From Rhodoferax lithotrophicus (GTDB taxonomy: Bacteria > Pseudomonadota > Gammaproteobacteria > Burkholderiales > Burkholderiaceae_C), in NCBI RefSeq assembly GCF_019973615.1, contig NZ_AP024238.1, forward strand, positions 806,001-870,000: DNA of 64,000 nt. The letters are read 5' to 3'. A program made the translations under genes and the position numbers. This document shows, piece after piece, positions 8,811-18,444 of this stretch; positions within the stretch are counted from its first letter, which is position 1, and every line of letters starts with the position of its first letter. Below the pieces are notes generated by a model, which had not been told where the DNA came from, searched no databases, and was given only the letters and a program-made list of their open reading frames with translations.

Positions 8811-10268
8811 ATGCTTTTCAAATCCCCAGCACGCGCTGCCGAAAGCCACCCCAAACAGCCCCCTGGCGCGGTGCCAAAACCTGCGGCTCCATGGGTGCTG
8901 CTGAGCCTTTCCCTGGCGATGTTGCTGTCTTCGCTGGGCATCAGCATCACCAATGTGGCGCTGCCGACCTTGGCGCAGGTGTTTCAGGTGCCGTTTCAGG
9001 CGGTGCAGTGGGTGGTGCTGGCTTACTTGCTGGCCATCACCAGCCTGATTGTGGGGGCCGGACGGCTGGGCGACATCGTGGGCCGCAGGCGGCTGTTGCT
9101 GGCGGGCATTGGGCTGTTTACCGTGGCATCGGTCTTGTGCGCTGCGGCTCCCACACTTGGGCTGTTGATCGCCGCCCGCGCTGTGCAGGGCCTGGGCGCG
9201 GCGATTTTGATGGCGCTGACCATGGCGCTGGTGGGTGAGGCGTTGCCCAAAGACAAGACGGGCAGCGCGATGGGGCTGCTGGGCACGATGTCGGCGGTGG
9301 GCACGGCACTGGGGCCCACACTGGGCGGTTTGCTGATTGGTGCGTTCGGTTGGCAGGCCATTTTTTGGGTCAACGCGCCGTTGGGTCTGCTGACTTTTCT
9401 TCTGGCGCTGCGTTATTTGCCGCTGGACCGCCCGGGGCATCAAACGGCTTGGGCCAGTTTTGATGTGCTGGGCACGCTGTTGCTGGCGCTGACGCTGGCG
9501 GCTTATGCGCTGGCCATGACGGTGGGGCGCGGCAGTTTTGGCTCGCTCAACGCGGTGCTGCTGTTGGCCGCTGTGGTGGGGGCGGCTATGTTTGTGTGGG
9601 TGGAAAACCGGGCGACATCCCCCTTGATCCGATGGGCGATGTTTAGCCAGCCGGTACTGAGCGCAGGTTTTGTCATGAGCGCGCTGGTCACCACGGTGGT
9701 GATGGCAACGCTGGTGGTGGGGCCGTTTTATCTCTCTGGCGCACTGCAGCTGGATGCCGCCCGTGTGGGCCTGGTGATGTCGACCGGGCCGCTGGTGGCG
9801 GCGCTGACAGGTGTTCCGGCTGGTCGCTTGACGGACCGGTTTGGCGCACATCACATCAGCCTGGTCGGGCTCATGGCCATGGTGATGGGCTCTGCCCTGC
9901 TGGCCCTGCTGCCGGTGGCTTTTGGTGTACCGGGCTACATCATCCCTTTGGGCATCATCACCGCCGGATATGCGCTGTTTCAGGCGGCCAACAACACCGC
10001 CGTGATGAGCGACATTCGCCCTGACCAGCGCGGCGTGACCTCAGGCCTGCTGGGCTTGTCGCGTAACCTGGGGTTGATCACCGGGGCCTCGGTGATGGGC
10101 GCGGTGTTCGCGTTCGGGTCGGCTGCCACAGACATCACAACCGCGGGTCCGCAGGCGCTTGCGGTAGGACTGCGCACCACCTTCGCCGTGGCGGCAGGTT
10201 TGATTCTTGTCGCGCTGGCCTTTGCGGTGGGTAGCCAGTCACATTCAAAACGCCCTGTGCGCCCGTAA
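8811..10268 (+). CDS. MFS drug-efflux transporter, DHA2-type
   Basis: 485 residues with about 14 hydrophobic helices. It shows MFS motif A (GRLGDIVGRRRLL, residues 84-96 region), motif C-like GTALGPTLGG, and a second A-like motif GRLTDRFGAHH in the C-terminal half. The N-terminal 25 residues are a cytoplasmic Pro-rich lead. Family role: proton-driven export of drugs or other small hydrophobic molecules across the inner membrane. Likely regulated by the divergent LysR gene; the next gene, glutathione reductase, follows 58 bases later but has its own ribosome-binding site. Confidence 0.88.
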   Translation: MLFKSPARAAESHPKQPPGAVPKPAAPWVLLSLSLAMLLSSLGISITNVALPTLAQVFQVPFQAVQWVVLAYLLAITSLIVGAGRLGDIVGRRRLLLAGIGLFTVASVLCAAAPTLGLLIAARAVQGLGAAILMALTMALVGEALPKDKTGSAMGLLGTMSAVGTALGPTLGGLLIGAFGWQAIFWVNAPLGLLTFLLALRYLPLDRPGHQTAWASFDVLGTLLLALTLAAYALAMTVGRGSFGSLNAVLLLAAVVGAAMFVWVENRATSPLIRWAMFSQPVLSAGFVMSALVTTVVMATLVVGPFYLSGALQLDAARVGLVMSTGPLVAALTGVPAGRLTDRFGAHHISLVGLMAMVMGSALLALLPVAFGVPGYIIPLGIITAGYALFQAANNTAVMSDIRPDQRGVTSGLLGLSRNLGLITGASVMGAVFAFGSAATDITTAGPQALAVGLRTTFAVAAGLILVALAFAVGSQSHSKRPVRP

Positions 10269-10326
10269 GGTCTGCGCTGACCCGGTACATTGCCAAGCTT
10301 TCAGCTATCGGACCTAAGGAAATCAC

Positions 10327-11703
10327 ATGACTTCATACGACTACGAGCTCTTTGTCATAGGTGGTGGCTCGGGTGGTGTGCGTGCTGCGCGCATTGCCGC
10401 TGGCCTGGGCGCGCGGGTGGCGATTGCCGAGGGTTTTCGTTACGGCGGCACCTGCGTCATCAGGGGTTGTGTGCCCAAAAAGCTGCTGGTTTACGCCGCC
10501 CATTTTGCCGAAGACTTTGCCGATGCCAAAGGTTTTGGCTGGACGCTACCGCCTGCCGAATTCTCCTGGCCGCAACTGATAGAGGCCAAAGACAAAGAGA
10601 TAGCCCGCCTGAGCAGCATTTACGAAAACAATCTGTTGGACTCCGAGGTGACGGTGTTGCACGGCAATGCCCGTCTGCTGGACCCACATACCGTGGTGGT
10701 GAACGGCCTGCACATCCGCGCCGAACACATCCTGATTGCCACCGGTGGCACACCCTACTTGCCAAGCATCCAAGGCATTGAGCACGCCATCACCTCCAAT
10801 GAGGTGTTTGACTTGCCGCAGTTGCCCCAACGGGTGCTGATTGTGGGCGGTGGGTACATCGCGGTGGAGTTTGCGGGCATCCTCCACGGGCTGGGCGCAC
10901 AGGTCACCTTGTGTTACCGGGGCCAACACATCTTGCGCGGTTTTGATGACGAGGTGGCGGCGCACTTGCAGGCCGAGATGGTCAAAAAAGGCATCACGGT
11001 GCGGCTGAAGCAAGACGTGGCACAGATTCAAAAATTGGCGGACAGCAGCTTGTCTGTCGCGCTGCTTGACGCACAGGCCGCGCCGCTGGTGGTGGACGCG
11101 GTGTTGTACGCCACGGGCCGGGTGTCCAACACCCAGGACCTGGGCTTGGCCGAGGTCGGGGTGGCGTTGAACGACAAGGGCGGCATCAAGGTCAATGCAT
11201 TTGGCCAAACCAACCTGCCCAGTGTGCACGCGGTGGGGGATGTGACCCATCACATTTCACTCACTCCGGTGGCGATTCGGGAAGGCGCGGCGCTGGCCAA
11301 CACCTTGTTTGGCCCGGCACCGGTCAGCGCCGACCTGAGCACCGTGCCCTCGGCCGTGTTCAGCCAGCCACCGATTGGCACCGTTGGCCTGACCGAGGCT
11401 CAGGCGCTGGCGCAGTATGGCGAAATCGACATTTACAGCAGCACCTTTCGCAGCCTGCGCCACACCTTGTCGCGGCGCGATGAGCGCACCCTGGTCAAAC
11501 TGGTTGTGGACAGTGCCAGCCAGCGGGTGCTGGGTGCGCACATGGTGGGGGCGGATGCACCCGAGATCATCCAGGGTCTGGCGATTGCCATTCACATGCG
11601 GGCGACCAAAGCCGACTTTGATGCCACCGTGGCCCTGCACCCCTCTGCGGCAGAAGAGTTTGTGACCCTGCGCAACAAGATCGTGCGCAAAAGACAGGAA
11701 TAA
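10327..11703 (+). CDS. gor: glutathione-disulfide reductase
   Basis: 458 residues. FAD-binding GGGSGG at 12-17, redox-active disulfide GGTCVIRGCVPKK with Cys43 and Cys48, NAD(P)-binding GGGYIAVEFAGI in the middle, and the C-terminal dimer motif LHPSAAEEFVTLR with the catalytic His/Glu pair. This places it in the glutathione-reductase branch of pyridine nucleotide-disulfide oxidoreductases: GSSG + NADPH to 2 GSH in the cytoplasm. CTAAGGAAATCAC before the ATG is a good ribosome-binding site. Followed on the same strand by a glutathione S-transferase gene, consistent with a thiol-stress group. Confidence 0.93.
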   Translation: MTSYDYELFVIGGGSGGVRAARIAAGLGARVAIAEGFRYGGTCVIRGCVPKKLLVYAAHFAEDFADAKGFGWTLPPAEFSWPQLIEAKDKEIARLSSIYENNLLDSEVTVLHGNARLLDPHTVVVNGLHIRAEHILIATGGTPYLPSIQGIEHAITSNEVFDLPQLPQRVLIVGGGYIAVEFAGILHGLGAQVTLCYRGQHILRGFDDEVAAHLQAEMVKKGITVRLKQDVAQIQKLADSSLSVALLDAQAAPLVVDAVLYATGRVSNTQDLGLAEVGVALNDKGGIKVNAFGQTNLPSVHAVGDVTHHISLTPVAIREGAALANTLFGPAPVSADLSTVPSAVFSQPPIGTVGLTEAQALAQYGEIDIYSSTFRSLRHTLSRRDERTLVKLVVDSASQRVLGAHMVGADAPEIIQGLAIAIHMRATKADFDATVALHPSAAEEFVTLRNKIVRKRQE

Positions 11704-11906
11704 CGCGCGCGCAAGGGCATGACGCACGGTCTCAATCCGCAGCCCCACGCATCGTGGGTCCGTAGGGGTTTAAAAACCATGAACATAAGCAGACAAAGGT
11801 GACACAAGTGCACGACAAAAAGCACACACCTGCAGGGCACAAGCCGACCTGATCCGCGCGGTTTGTGCATTATTCAGCCTGTCACGCATCTTGCTTTGTC
11901 AACCGC

Positions 11907-12551
11907 ATGACCCTCAAGTTCTATATGACCCCCGGCTCCTGCTCCACCGGCATCCACATCCTGCTGGAAGAGCTGGACTTGCCGTTTGAAGTCACCATCG
12001 TCAACCTGCCCGCGGGGGATCACCTCCAACCCGCCTACCAGGCGCTCAACCCCAAGGGCACGATCCCGACCCTGGTGCTGACGGGTGGCCAGGCCCTGAC
12101 CGAGTTCCAGGCCATCGCCTACTGGCTGGCCCGAACCTACCCCCGCAACCGCCTGCTGTCGGAAGATACGCTGCTGGCCGCACAAACGCTGGAGCTGATG
12201 GACTATGTGGTGGGCACGCTGCATGGCCAGGGCTACACCCGCATCTTCACCACCGAGCGCTACCTGCCCGTCGACTTGGCCGATGCCGACCGGGCCTCCT
12301 GGCAACAAAGTATCCAGGCGCGTGGCCGAGAGATCGTCAATGAGGCTTTTGCCGTCATCGACGCGCGTTTGCCAGAGACCGGTTATGCCATGGGGGCCAA
12401 CTTCTCCATCGCTGACGCGGCGCTGTTCTACGTCGAGTTCTGGGCCGACAAAACCGGCCTGAGCCTGCCACCACGTTGCGCCGCCCACTACCAACGGGTG
12501 CGCAGCCGCCCGGTGGTGCAGCGGGTATTGCGCGAGGAGGGATACCGCTGA
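11907..12551 (+). CDS. glutathione S-transferase family protein
   Basis: 214 residues. Thioredoxin-like N-terminal half (MTLKFYMTPGSCSTGIHILLEELDLPFE) with Ser/Cys near residue 11-12 as the likely thiol-activating residue, the cis-Pro motif GTIPTLVL and the glutathione-contacting LTEFQAIAYWLA. The helical C-terminal half contains FSIADAALFYV (N-capping box). Resembles beta/GstA-type bacterial enzymes. A frame reaches upstream to 11865, but MTLKFY is the expected beta-strand start. Lies after glutathione reductase with a 203-base gap. Confidence 0.88.
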   Translation: MTLKFYMTPGSCSTGIHILLEELDLPFEVTIVNLPAGDHLQPAYQALNPKGTIPTLVLTGGQALTEFQAIAYWLARTYPRNRLLSEDTLLAAQTLELMDYVVGTLHGQGYTRIFTTERYLPVDLADADRASWQQSIQARGREIVNEAFAVIDARLPETGYAMGANFSIADAALFYVEFWADKTGLSLPPRCAAHYQRVRSRPVVQRVLREEGYR

Positions 12552-12634
12552 ATTCGCCTGCACACGCAGCCAGATGCCGCGCACCGAAGTCATCCCCTCT
12601 GCCTTGGACATCCATTTTTGAAAGGTCTTGCCGT

Positions 12635-12937
12635 ATGTTTATCGCCATGAATCGTTTCCGTATCGCGCCCGGTCGTGAGGCTGAGTTCATTGAAGTCTGG
12701 CGCCAGCGCGACAGTCGCCTGGCCGACGTGCCGGGCTTCAAAACCTTCAACCTGTTGCAAGGGCCGGGCACGGCAGAGGCCACCGTCTTTGTCTCACACT
12801 CCACCTGGGACAGCGCCGCCGCTTTTGAGGCCTGGACACGCTCTGAATCCTTCCGTGCCGCCCACGCCAGCGCGGGCCAACAGCGCGGCCTGTACCTCGG
12901 GCCACCGCAGTTTGAAGGCTTTGAGGTGGTGCTGTAA
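12635..12937 (+). CDS. ABM-domain monooxygenase, heme-degrading type
   Basis: 100 residues. The pattern MFIAMNRFRIAPGREAEF, EVWRQRDSRL, PGFKTFNLL and STWDSAAAFEAWTRSESF is the dimeric ferredoxin-like ABM fold of small monooxygenases related to HmoA/IsdG heme-degrading enzymes. The conserved Trp in STWDS and the His in RAAHASAG are candidate active-site residues. Family role: oxygen-dependent cleavage of heme to release iron, or oxidation of another aromatic. Start chosen at the family N-terminus; a weak AAAGG precedes it. Confidence 0.8.
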   Translation: MFIAMNRFRIAPGREAEFIEVWRQRDSRLADVPGFKTFNLLQGPGTAEATVFVSHSTWDSAAAFEAWTRSESFRAAHASAGQQRGLYLGPPQFEGFEVVL

Positions 12938-12941
12938 CAAA

Positions 12942-13003
12942 CAATGATTTTGATAGCTATTCACGCAGACTGCACAAGCGCTACAAGCCAATTTGACCAA
13001 GAA
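12942..13003 (-). repeat. intergenic palindromic repeat, copy 2 (reverse orientation)
   Basis: The reverse complement reads AAATTGGCTTGTAGCGCTTG, then AATAGCTAT, matching the family. It fills most of the gap between the monooxygenase and the next gene and is the only copy seen in reverse orientation. Confidence 0.7.
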
Positions 13004-13011
13004 ACCCAAGC

Positions 13012-13455
13012 ATGACAACGCCAGACCTCTTTACCCACAACCGCGTGATCCTCACGCATTTCGACAGCTACAGCGCCGCGTTGCTGTTTCCCCGCTGGGA
13101 AACATCCCTGCTCTGGCCGGCTGCCCTGCCGCAAGCCGCCACACCGATGCCATCACCCGCCGTCATCGAGCCAGCGTACTCCGGCCCGGCCGTCAAGCAG
13201 GCGCTGGTGGAACGCTGCGGCCTGAACCCTGACGAGTTGGAGCGCGTCAATGAATTCAACCACTGGGCACACACCGAGTCCGGCCCGGTGCGCATCCACC
13301 TGCTGCGCTTCACCAGCTTCGAGGCCCCCAAAGCCGCCATCCAGGCGCTGGGCGGCGAGTTCAAACCAATCAGCCTGCTGCGCGGCAGCGCCATGAGCGA
13401 ACTGCTTTTGCTGCGCGAGGTGTTTAACCTGATTGTGGGGGCGGGCGGGAACTGA
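13012..13455 (+). CDS. conserved hypothetical protein
   Basis: 147 residues, soluble, beginning MTTPDLFTHNRVILTHFDSYSAALLFPRW. No transmembrane segment, signal or catalytic motif stands out; Trp-rich segment LLFPRWETSLLW and a conserved-looking HTESGPVRIHLLRFTSFE block. It follows the monooxygenase gene across a repeat. I do not recognise a family. Confidence 0.6.
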   Translation: MTTPDLFTHNRVILTHFDSYSAALLFPRWETSLLWPAALPQAATPMPSPAVIEPAYSGPAVKQALVERCGLNPDELERVNEFNHWAHTESGPVRIHLLRFTSFEAPKAAIQALGGEFKPISLLRGSAMSELLLLREVFNLIVGAGGN

Positions 13456-13470
13456 GCGGCTGAAAATTTT

Positions 13471-13527
13471 GGATCAAATTGGCCTCTAGCGCTTGTTTAT
13501 CAAGCGCTGGTAGCTATTTTTTTCATA
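13471..13527 (+). repeat. intergenic palindromic repeat, copy 3, terminator-like
   Basis: Contains AGCGCTTG-TTTAT-CAAGCGCT, an 8-bp perfect stem, followed by TAGC and seven T residues. In this copy the hairpin plus T-run looks like a rho-independent terminator for the gene ending at 13455. Confidence 0.75.
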
Positions 13528-13694
13528 ACGGTACGCTGGCGGAAGAAATAGGCTGGGTTGGCTTGGTGGGCTGACCAGAAGCTCCTTCCGCCTGCTGATT
13601 GGCTCGTGATAGGAAGGCTTGAGGTACATTCAAAACCCCTCCAAGGGCTGGCACAAATGCGGCCAGTCAACGGGTTGATGTGAAAGGCTGATCC

Positions 13695-14789
13695 ATGATA
13701 AACGGGCGCAACTGGCGTGATGTGGTTGCACTGGTGCAAACCGAATGGCACCACCTGACGACGATCAACGCCAGTGACCGGCGTTGGGCCATGCCGTTTT
13801 GTGCGGCACTCGCATCCGGCTTGCCTTTGCTGGTGGGGGCTTATTTTGGGCAATTAAATTTTGGACTGGTGTCATCGCTGGGCGGGCTGGTGTTTGTGTA
13901 CACACCCAAGACACCGCTGTCGCATCGCATGGTGGTGCTGATGGCCTGTGCCTTTGGTATGAGTGCCAGTTATGCCCTGGGGGTGATGGCGCATTTTTGG
14001 CCCTTGTTGCTGGTGCCGGTGCTGACCTTTATTGCCATTCTGGTGACGATGGTGTGCCGGTTTTATGCCGTCGGGCCACCGGGCAGCTTGTTTTTTGTCA
14101 TGGCCGCCGCCATTGGGGCCTATGCACCGGGGGAGCTGATGCAGATACCTCAGTCCGTCGGTTTGTTGACATTGGGGGCCTTGTTGGCCTGCCTGATTGC
14201 ATTTTTCTACAGCCTGTATCACCTGCGTCAGCAAGCTGCTGAGCCGGTACGGCCCTTGCCGCCAGCCAGCTTTGATTTTGTGGTGGTGGATTCGGTGGTG
14301 ATTGGCGTTTTTGTCGGCCTGTCATTAACCGTAGCGCAGGTCCTGCGGCTGGAGCGGGCCTATTGGGTGCCGATAAGTTGCATGGCGGTGATGCAAGGCG
14401 GCAGCTTGCGGGCGGTGTGGAACAAGCAGGTGCAGCGTATTGTGGGTACCGCGGTAGGCTTGCTGCTGGCGTGGGTCTTGCTGATGCTGGTGTTGGACGC
14501 GTGGCGGGTCGCGTTGCTGATGATGGCGCTGACCTTTTGTATTGAGGTGCTGGTGGTGCGGCACTACGGCCTGGCGGTGATTTTTATCACGCCGCTGACG
14601 ATTTTGCTGGCGGAAGCGGCCTATCTGGGGCAGGGTTCATCGGCCGTGATGCTGCAGGCGCGGCTGTGGGACACGGTGCTGGGCTCGGTTGTGGGTTTGT
14701 TGGGCGGGGTGTGTCTGCACAGCCCGCGTCTGCGCGCCAGCCTGGGGCCATGGCTGCGCAAGTGGGCACCGACCTTCAGCAAGGGCTAA
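13695..14789 (+). CDS. FUSC-family inner-membrane protein
   Basis: 364 residues with two blocks of hydrophobic helices (residues 30-185 and 205-345), matching the FUSC/YccS-type aromatic-acid exporter fold in which each block has about five to six segments. The second block contains the family stretch LERAYWVPISCMAVMQG and GTAVGLLLAW. It lacks the large soluble domains of full AaeB/YccS proteins, so it is a compact member. Convergent with and overlapping by 14 bases the diguanylate cyclase gene. Substrate unknown. Confidence 0.75.
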   Translation: MINGRNWRDVVALVQTEWHHLTTINASDRRWAMPFCAALASGLPLLVGAYFGQLNFGLVSSLGGLVFVYTPKTPLSHRMVVLMACAFGMSASYALGVMAHFWPLLLVPVLTFIAILVTMVCRFYAVGPPGSLFFVMAAAIGAYAPGELMQIPQSVGLLTLGALLACLIAFFYSLYHLRQQAAEPVRPLPPASFDFVVVDSVVIGVFVGLSLTVAQVLRLERAYWVPISCMAVMQGGSLRAVWNKQVQRIVGTAVGLLLAWVLLMLVLDAWRVALLMMALTFCIEVLVVRHYGLAVIFITPLTILLAEAAYLGQGSSAVMLQARLWDTVLGSVVGLLGGVCLHSPRLRASLGPWLRKWAPTFSKG

Positions 14790-16041
14790 ATGGGTGTTGG
14801 TCGCTGCTGGCCGTAGTCGCTGGCAGCGTGCCGGTTCGCACAGGGGCGCACTCGACCCGGTTGCGCCCATTTTGCTTGGCCTTGTACAGGGCCGCATCGG
14901 CGGCGATATACGCATGCTCCAGCTTGGCGCGCGAGTCTGCTGGCACAACGGCCACGCCGAAACTGGCCGTCACCGGAATCACCAGTTTGTCCCGTTGCAA
15001 GGGTGTTTGCTCCAGCGTTTCCCGCAGGCGATTGGCAAAGGTTACGGCGGCATCTTCGTCGGTGTCGGGCATGAGCAGCAGCATCTCTTCTCCACCCACA
15101 CGGGCCACCACGTCTGCCCGGCGCGCCCCGGCAACCAGGATGCGGGCCGTGTTTTTCAGTACCTCGTCGCCCACCGGATGCCCCCAGGTGTCATTCACAT
15201 GTTTGAATAAATCCAGATCGACCATGATGAACGCCGTTGGGGTGTGCTGTCGCATGGCGCGGATCAGTTCCAATTCGGCCAGCCGGGTGAACTCGCGCCG
15301 GTTACAGAGACCTGTGAGCGGGTCATTACGTGCCAGGACTTCGAGTTCGGCCTTCTTTTGTGCCAGGGCTGCGTGGCTCAGCCGCAACGAACGCCGCAGC
15401 AGCGCGTTGACCGCTCTGTCGCGCCACTGCAGACTGGACAGCAGGATGGCGGCGATCATGGCCGCCACCACGGTGGCCTGGTCGCTAAGCAGAACCGTGC
15501 GGTTGGTTTGGGTGAGCGAGAGGCCCACCATCCCGATCAATCCCGTGCTGCAAAACAGCACGATGGCGTGAAAAGGTCGGATCAGGAAGATCATGCTGGC
15601 AGTCATGAGTCCGATCACAAGAGTCATGATGCCTTGCTTGACCCACTGGTCAACGATGGAGAACGCCGCCGTACAAAGCACCAGGGTTGCAGCGCCTGCC
15701 AAGCCTAGCGACTGATCCCAAACCAGTCGCGGTGGACGGCGGAGCCTCCAGTGTGCGAGCAGTCCCAGCGTTGCGAACGCCGTGGCCATCACCCCCTGGA
15801 TAACCAGGATGGTTGTCCACCAGCGTGCGTTCTGTTCGTTGCCGGCACCGCTGTTGGCAACGAATAAGAGGACTGAGACCAGGTTCACCAGCATGATGGT
15901 GAACGCTGCCAGGCGCAGGCGGTGCAGGTTATTGCGAGCAAATTCCCCTGCAACCACGGTGTTTTCGTCATTGAGGGCGTTCAGCCATACCAACGGATGT
16001 CGAAGCCAGGGCGGTCGGGAGGAGGGTCGCAAATTGGTCAT
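14776..16041 (-). CDS. membrane-anchored diguanylate cyclase
   Basis: 421 residues. N-terminal half has about six membrane segments (residues 30-210). C-terminal GGDEF domain starts near 240 (NDPLTGLCNRREF) with the active motif GGEEM (Met for the usual Phe) and NGRNRV near the end. It should convert two GTP to cyclic di-GMP in the cytoplasm, with the membrane part as sensor. No EAL domain. A RxxD inhibitory site is not evident before GGEEM (ARRADVVARVGGEEM does contain RRAD, a possible I-site). Confidence 0.85.
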   Translation of the reverse strand: MTNLRPSSRPPWLRHPLVWLNALNDENTVVAGEFARNNLHRLRLAAFTIMLVNLVSVLLFVANSGAGNEQNARWWTTILVIQGVMATAFATLGLLAHWRLRRPPRLVWDQSLGLAGAATLVLCTAAFSIVDQWVKQGIMTLVIGLMTASMIFLIRPFHAIVLFCSTGLIGMVGLSLTQTNRTVLLSDQATVVAAMIAAILLSSLQWRDRAVNALLRRSLRLSHAALAQKKAELEVLARNDPLTGLCNRREFTRLAELELIRAMRQHTPTAFIMVDLDLFKHVNDTWGHPVGDEVLKNTARILVAGARRADVVARVGGEEMLLLMPDTDEDAAVTFANRLRETLEQTPLQRDKLVIPVTASFGVAVVPADSRAKLEHAYIAADAALYKAKQNGRNRVECAPVRTGTLPATTASSDQHPFSPC

Positions 16042-16187
16042 TTTTCGCTTTCGGATACGGCGTAAAACCTGTTGGCCCCTTGCTTCGGCGATGGTTGTGT
16101 TGAAAGAAGAATACCCGACATTGAGTGATTAATCCAGACACCAACACCAGTTTGATTGTGGTCAATCCACGTCAGCCAGACCGTGAT

Positions 16188-17318
16188 TTACGGCGGCGTG
16201 GCGGCCACTTGAGGCTGCCGGATAGGCAGCCAGATCGTGAAAGTGCTGCCTGCGCCCGGCTGGCTTTTCACCTCAAGGTGCCCACCATGTTTGGCGATGA
16301 TGCCGTAAGACACCGACAGGCCCAGCCCCGTGCCCTGGCCGACCGGTTTGGTGGTGAAAAAGGGGTCAAAGATCCGTGCCTGGATGTCTGGCGTAATGCC
16401 TGCGCCGTCGTCCGAAATGGCTATCCACACCCGGTCGTCGCTGCGGCCACTGCGCAGGGTGATGTGGCCCCGATCCGTCATCGACTGGGCGGCATTGATC
16501 AGCAGATTCATGAAAACCTGGTTGATCTGGGAGGGGCGGCACTCCACCGTGGGCAGCACGCCCAGTTCGCGCACAATTTCAGCCTTGTATTTGATCTCGT
16601 TCCAGACCACATTGAGGGTGCTTTCCAACCCGGCATGCAGGTCGGCCAGCTCCAGATTCTGGGCACCACTGCGTGAAAAATCGCGCAGATCCTGAACAAT
16701 CCGGCGCACGCGCAAGGTTCCCTCCAGGGACTCGTTGATCAGGTTGCCGATGTCATCACGCAAAAAATCCAGATCAATCGCCTTGCCCAGCTTGTCGATC
16801 TGCGCTCGGGTGTCTGGCCGGTCGGCCAGCAGCGGTGTTACCGCCTGGGTGATCCCATCCAGCAAGTGCAGCAGGTCGTTGACGTAGTTTTTCAGCGTTC
16901 CCAGGTTGGAGTTGACAAAGCCAATCGGGTTGTTGATTTCATGGGCCACGCCAGCCGCCAGCTGACCAATCGAGGCCAGTTTCTCGGATTGTTGCAACTG
17001 GTTATGTGCGGCTTCCAGCTCCTGGATCAGCACCCGCTGCTCTTCTTTCTCGCGCTGTAGCGCACGGGTCATGCCTTCGTTGTCGCGCAGGGCGGCTTCC
17101 AGCTCTTGTGTCCGCTCGCGCACCTGTTTTTCCAGCGTGACCGCTGTCTGGAAGATGCCGAAATCCGTGCTCTTGGTGCTCATGTCGCGCTCGGCACGGT
17201 TCATCAAGGCGGTGACCATCTTTTTCAGCCGTGTCACCTCGGCTTGCAGCGCGGCCGTCTGCGCTGCCGGGCCAGGGTTGTTGGAATCAGGTATCACGGC
17301 GCTCACCCGGCTGGCCAA
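16188..17318 (-). CDS. soluble sensor histidine kinase
   Basis: 376 residues with no membrane segment. An N-terminal coiled coil (20-115) leads to the H box AGVAHEINNPIGFVNSN, then N box MNLLINAAQSM, G1 ISDDGAGI and G2 GTGLGLSVSYGIIAKHGG. It is an HPK4-like kinase with no receiver domain. No ATG fits: the first in-frame ATG would remove the first 33 residues, so a TTG at 17318 or a GTG at 17306 or 17297 is used. The start overlaps the end of the FIST gene by up to 32 bases, indicating translational coupling; the FIST protein is the likely sensor partner. Confidence 0.8.
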   Translation of the reverse strand: MASRVSAVIPDSNNPGPAAQTAALQAEVTRLKKMVTALMNRAERDMSTKSTDFGIFQTAVTLEKQVRERTQELEAALRDNEGMTRALQREKEEQRVLIQELEAAHNQLQQSEKLASIGQLAAGVAHEINNPIGFVNSNLGTLKNYVNDLLHLLDGITQAVTPLLADRPDTRAQIDKLGKAIDLDFLRDDIGNLINESLEGTLRVRRIVQDLRDFSRSGAQNLELADLHAGLESTLNVVWNEIKYKAEIVRELGVLPTVECRPSQINQVFMNLLINAAQSMTDRGHITLRSGRSDDRVWIAISDDGAGITPDIQARIFDPFFTTKPVGQGTGLGLSVSYGIIAKHGGHLEVKSQPGAGSTFTIWLPIRQPQVAATPP

Positions 17319-18444
17319 GGGCGATTCCGGTAAAGGTCTGATTCACATGAACCCCACCAAACTGCTCGCCGTAAGTGCAGAAGCCGACCGTGTGGTTGTC
17401 TTTCAGAATTTGGGCAACCGCTTCTTTTTGGTGGTTTTCGGTGATTTCAATGTTGCGCAGCACACAATCACATCCGAAAGTGACGGCAATCGGGCCCATG
17501 TCTTGCCTGATGCGCTCGAAAGTCTGTGACAGGTTTTGAACCAGATCCACACCCCGCGCCACGCGCAGCACCAGCCCTTCGTCGATGGCGCAGAAAAAGG
17601 TCAGGGGCCCGGAGGGGTCCACTTTCTGGATGGAGCGCACATAGTCGGTACCGTCCATCACCACCACCACCGGTTTGGCGGCGAAATGCAAGGGCCTCAG
17701 CTCTTTCAGCTCAACCCCCAGAATCCGGGCGTACTCCTGGGCCGCTGGCAGGCCGTTGATTTCTGTGACGATGCGCCGGGCCACATCGGCTTCGGTCACC
17801 ACCAGGCGTTCACTCTCGCTGACAAAATGCTGGGTTTTGAAGATTTTGAAGGGCAGCGGTGTCTGGATGAGCATCAGGACGGCACTGTCGGCATGAAACG
17901 CGCCGCCGTGAAAAACCCAGGTGCGCTCGAATTTGCAGTCATCACCGGCTGAACCACCGCACAGGGTGATGCTTCCCAGCGCTGCTTGAAGTGTTTGCAC
18001 CACCGGCTCTTCGCGGATCGAGAGCCCGTCCACCATAAAAAAGGCAAAGGTGTTGCGTGAGGAGACTTCCGTGGTCTGGCTTTCCAGGCGCTGCAAGAGT
18101 TGCTGGGCAAACGTATGCCCCTGGGTGAAATCGAAAGTTTTCAGCGATGGCAGGCAACCCGTGACGGCGGTACAGACTGCGGCGGTCAAACTGACTCCCA
18201 CCAGGCTGTGCGTGAGGTAACCCGCCGGGCCAATTTCCCCCGCCGTGGTGCAGCCAACCACCTGAATACCCGCAAACTGCTGGTTGATCTCATCGGCAAT
18301 GGCATCCAGGTCGTAGCTGCTGGAGCAGAAAAAAACGATCAATGCCGTGTCTGCTTGCCGCAGGCTGGTGTGGAGCTCACGCACGGCCTGACGTGGGTCG
18401 GTGGCACAGGACTGCGCACGTTGGATGTCTGAATTGGAAAACAT
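17287..18444 (-). CDS. FIST-domain sensory protein
   Basis: 385 residues. FIST-N (residues 15-210: ALIVFFCSSSYDLDAIADEIN, GCTTAGEIGPAGYL) and FIST-C (220-375: LRVARGVDLVQNL, VGFCTYGEQFGGVHVNQTF). FIST domains are small-ligand sensors of bacterial signal transduction, proposed to bind amino acids, and usually partner with a kinase or cyclase. Here the kinase gene overlaps its 3' end. The ATG at 18444 was chosen over an upstream frame to 18507 because FIST-N begins just after it. Confidence 0.85.
   Translation of the reverse strand: MFSNSDIQRAQSCATDPRQAVRELHTSLRQADTALIVFFCSSSYDLDAIADEINQQFAGIQVVGCTTAGEIGPAGYLTHSLVGVSLTAAVCTAVTGCLPSLKTFDFTQGHTFAQQLLQRLESQTTEVSSRNTFAFFMVDGLSIREEPVVQTLQAALGSITLCGGSAGDDCKFERTWVFHGGAFHADSAVLMLIQTPLPFKIFKTQHFVSESERLVVTEADVARRIVTEINGLPAAQEYARILGVELKELRPLHFAAKPVVVVMDGTDYVRSIQKVDPSGPLTFFCAIDEGLVLRVARGVDLVQNLSQTFERIRQDMGPIAVTFGCDCVLRNIEITENHQKEAVAQILKDNHTVGFCTYGEQFGGVHVNQTFTGIALGQPGERRDT

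Noticed and set aside
8772..9854. 360-codon open frame on the minus strand opposite the MFS gene
   Set aside because: Composition is Gln/His/Arg-rich low complexity, a mirror of the GC-rich MFS codons; the MFS protein on the other strand has clear motifs.
11740..11765. Short hairpin after the glutathione reductase gene as terminator
   Set aside because: Only a 5-bp stem (CCCAC/GTGGG) and no T-run follows, too weak to annotate.
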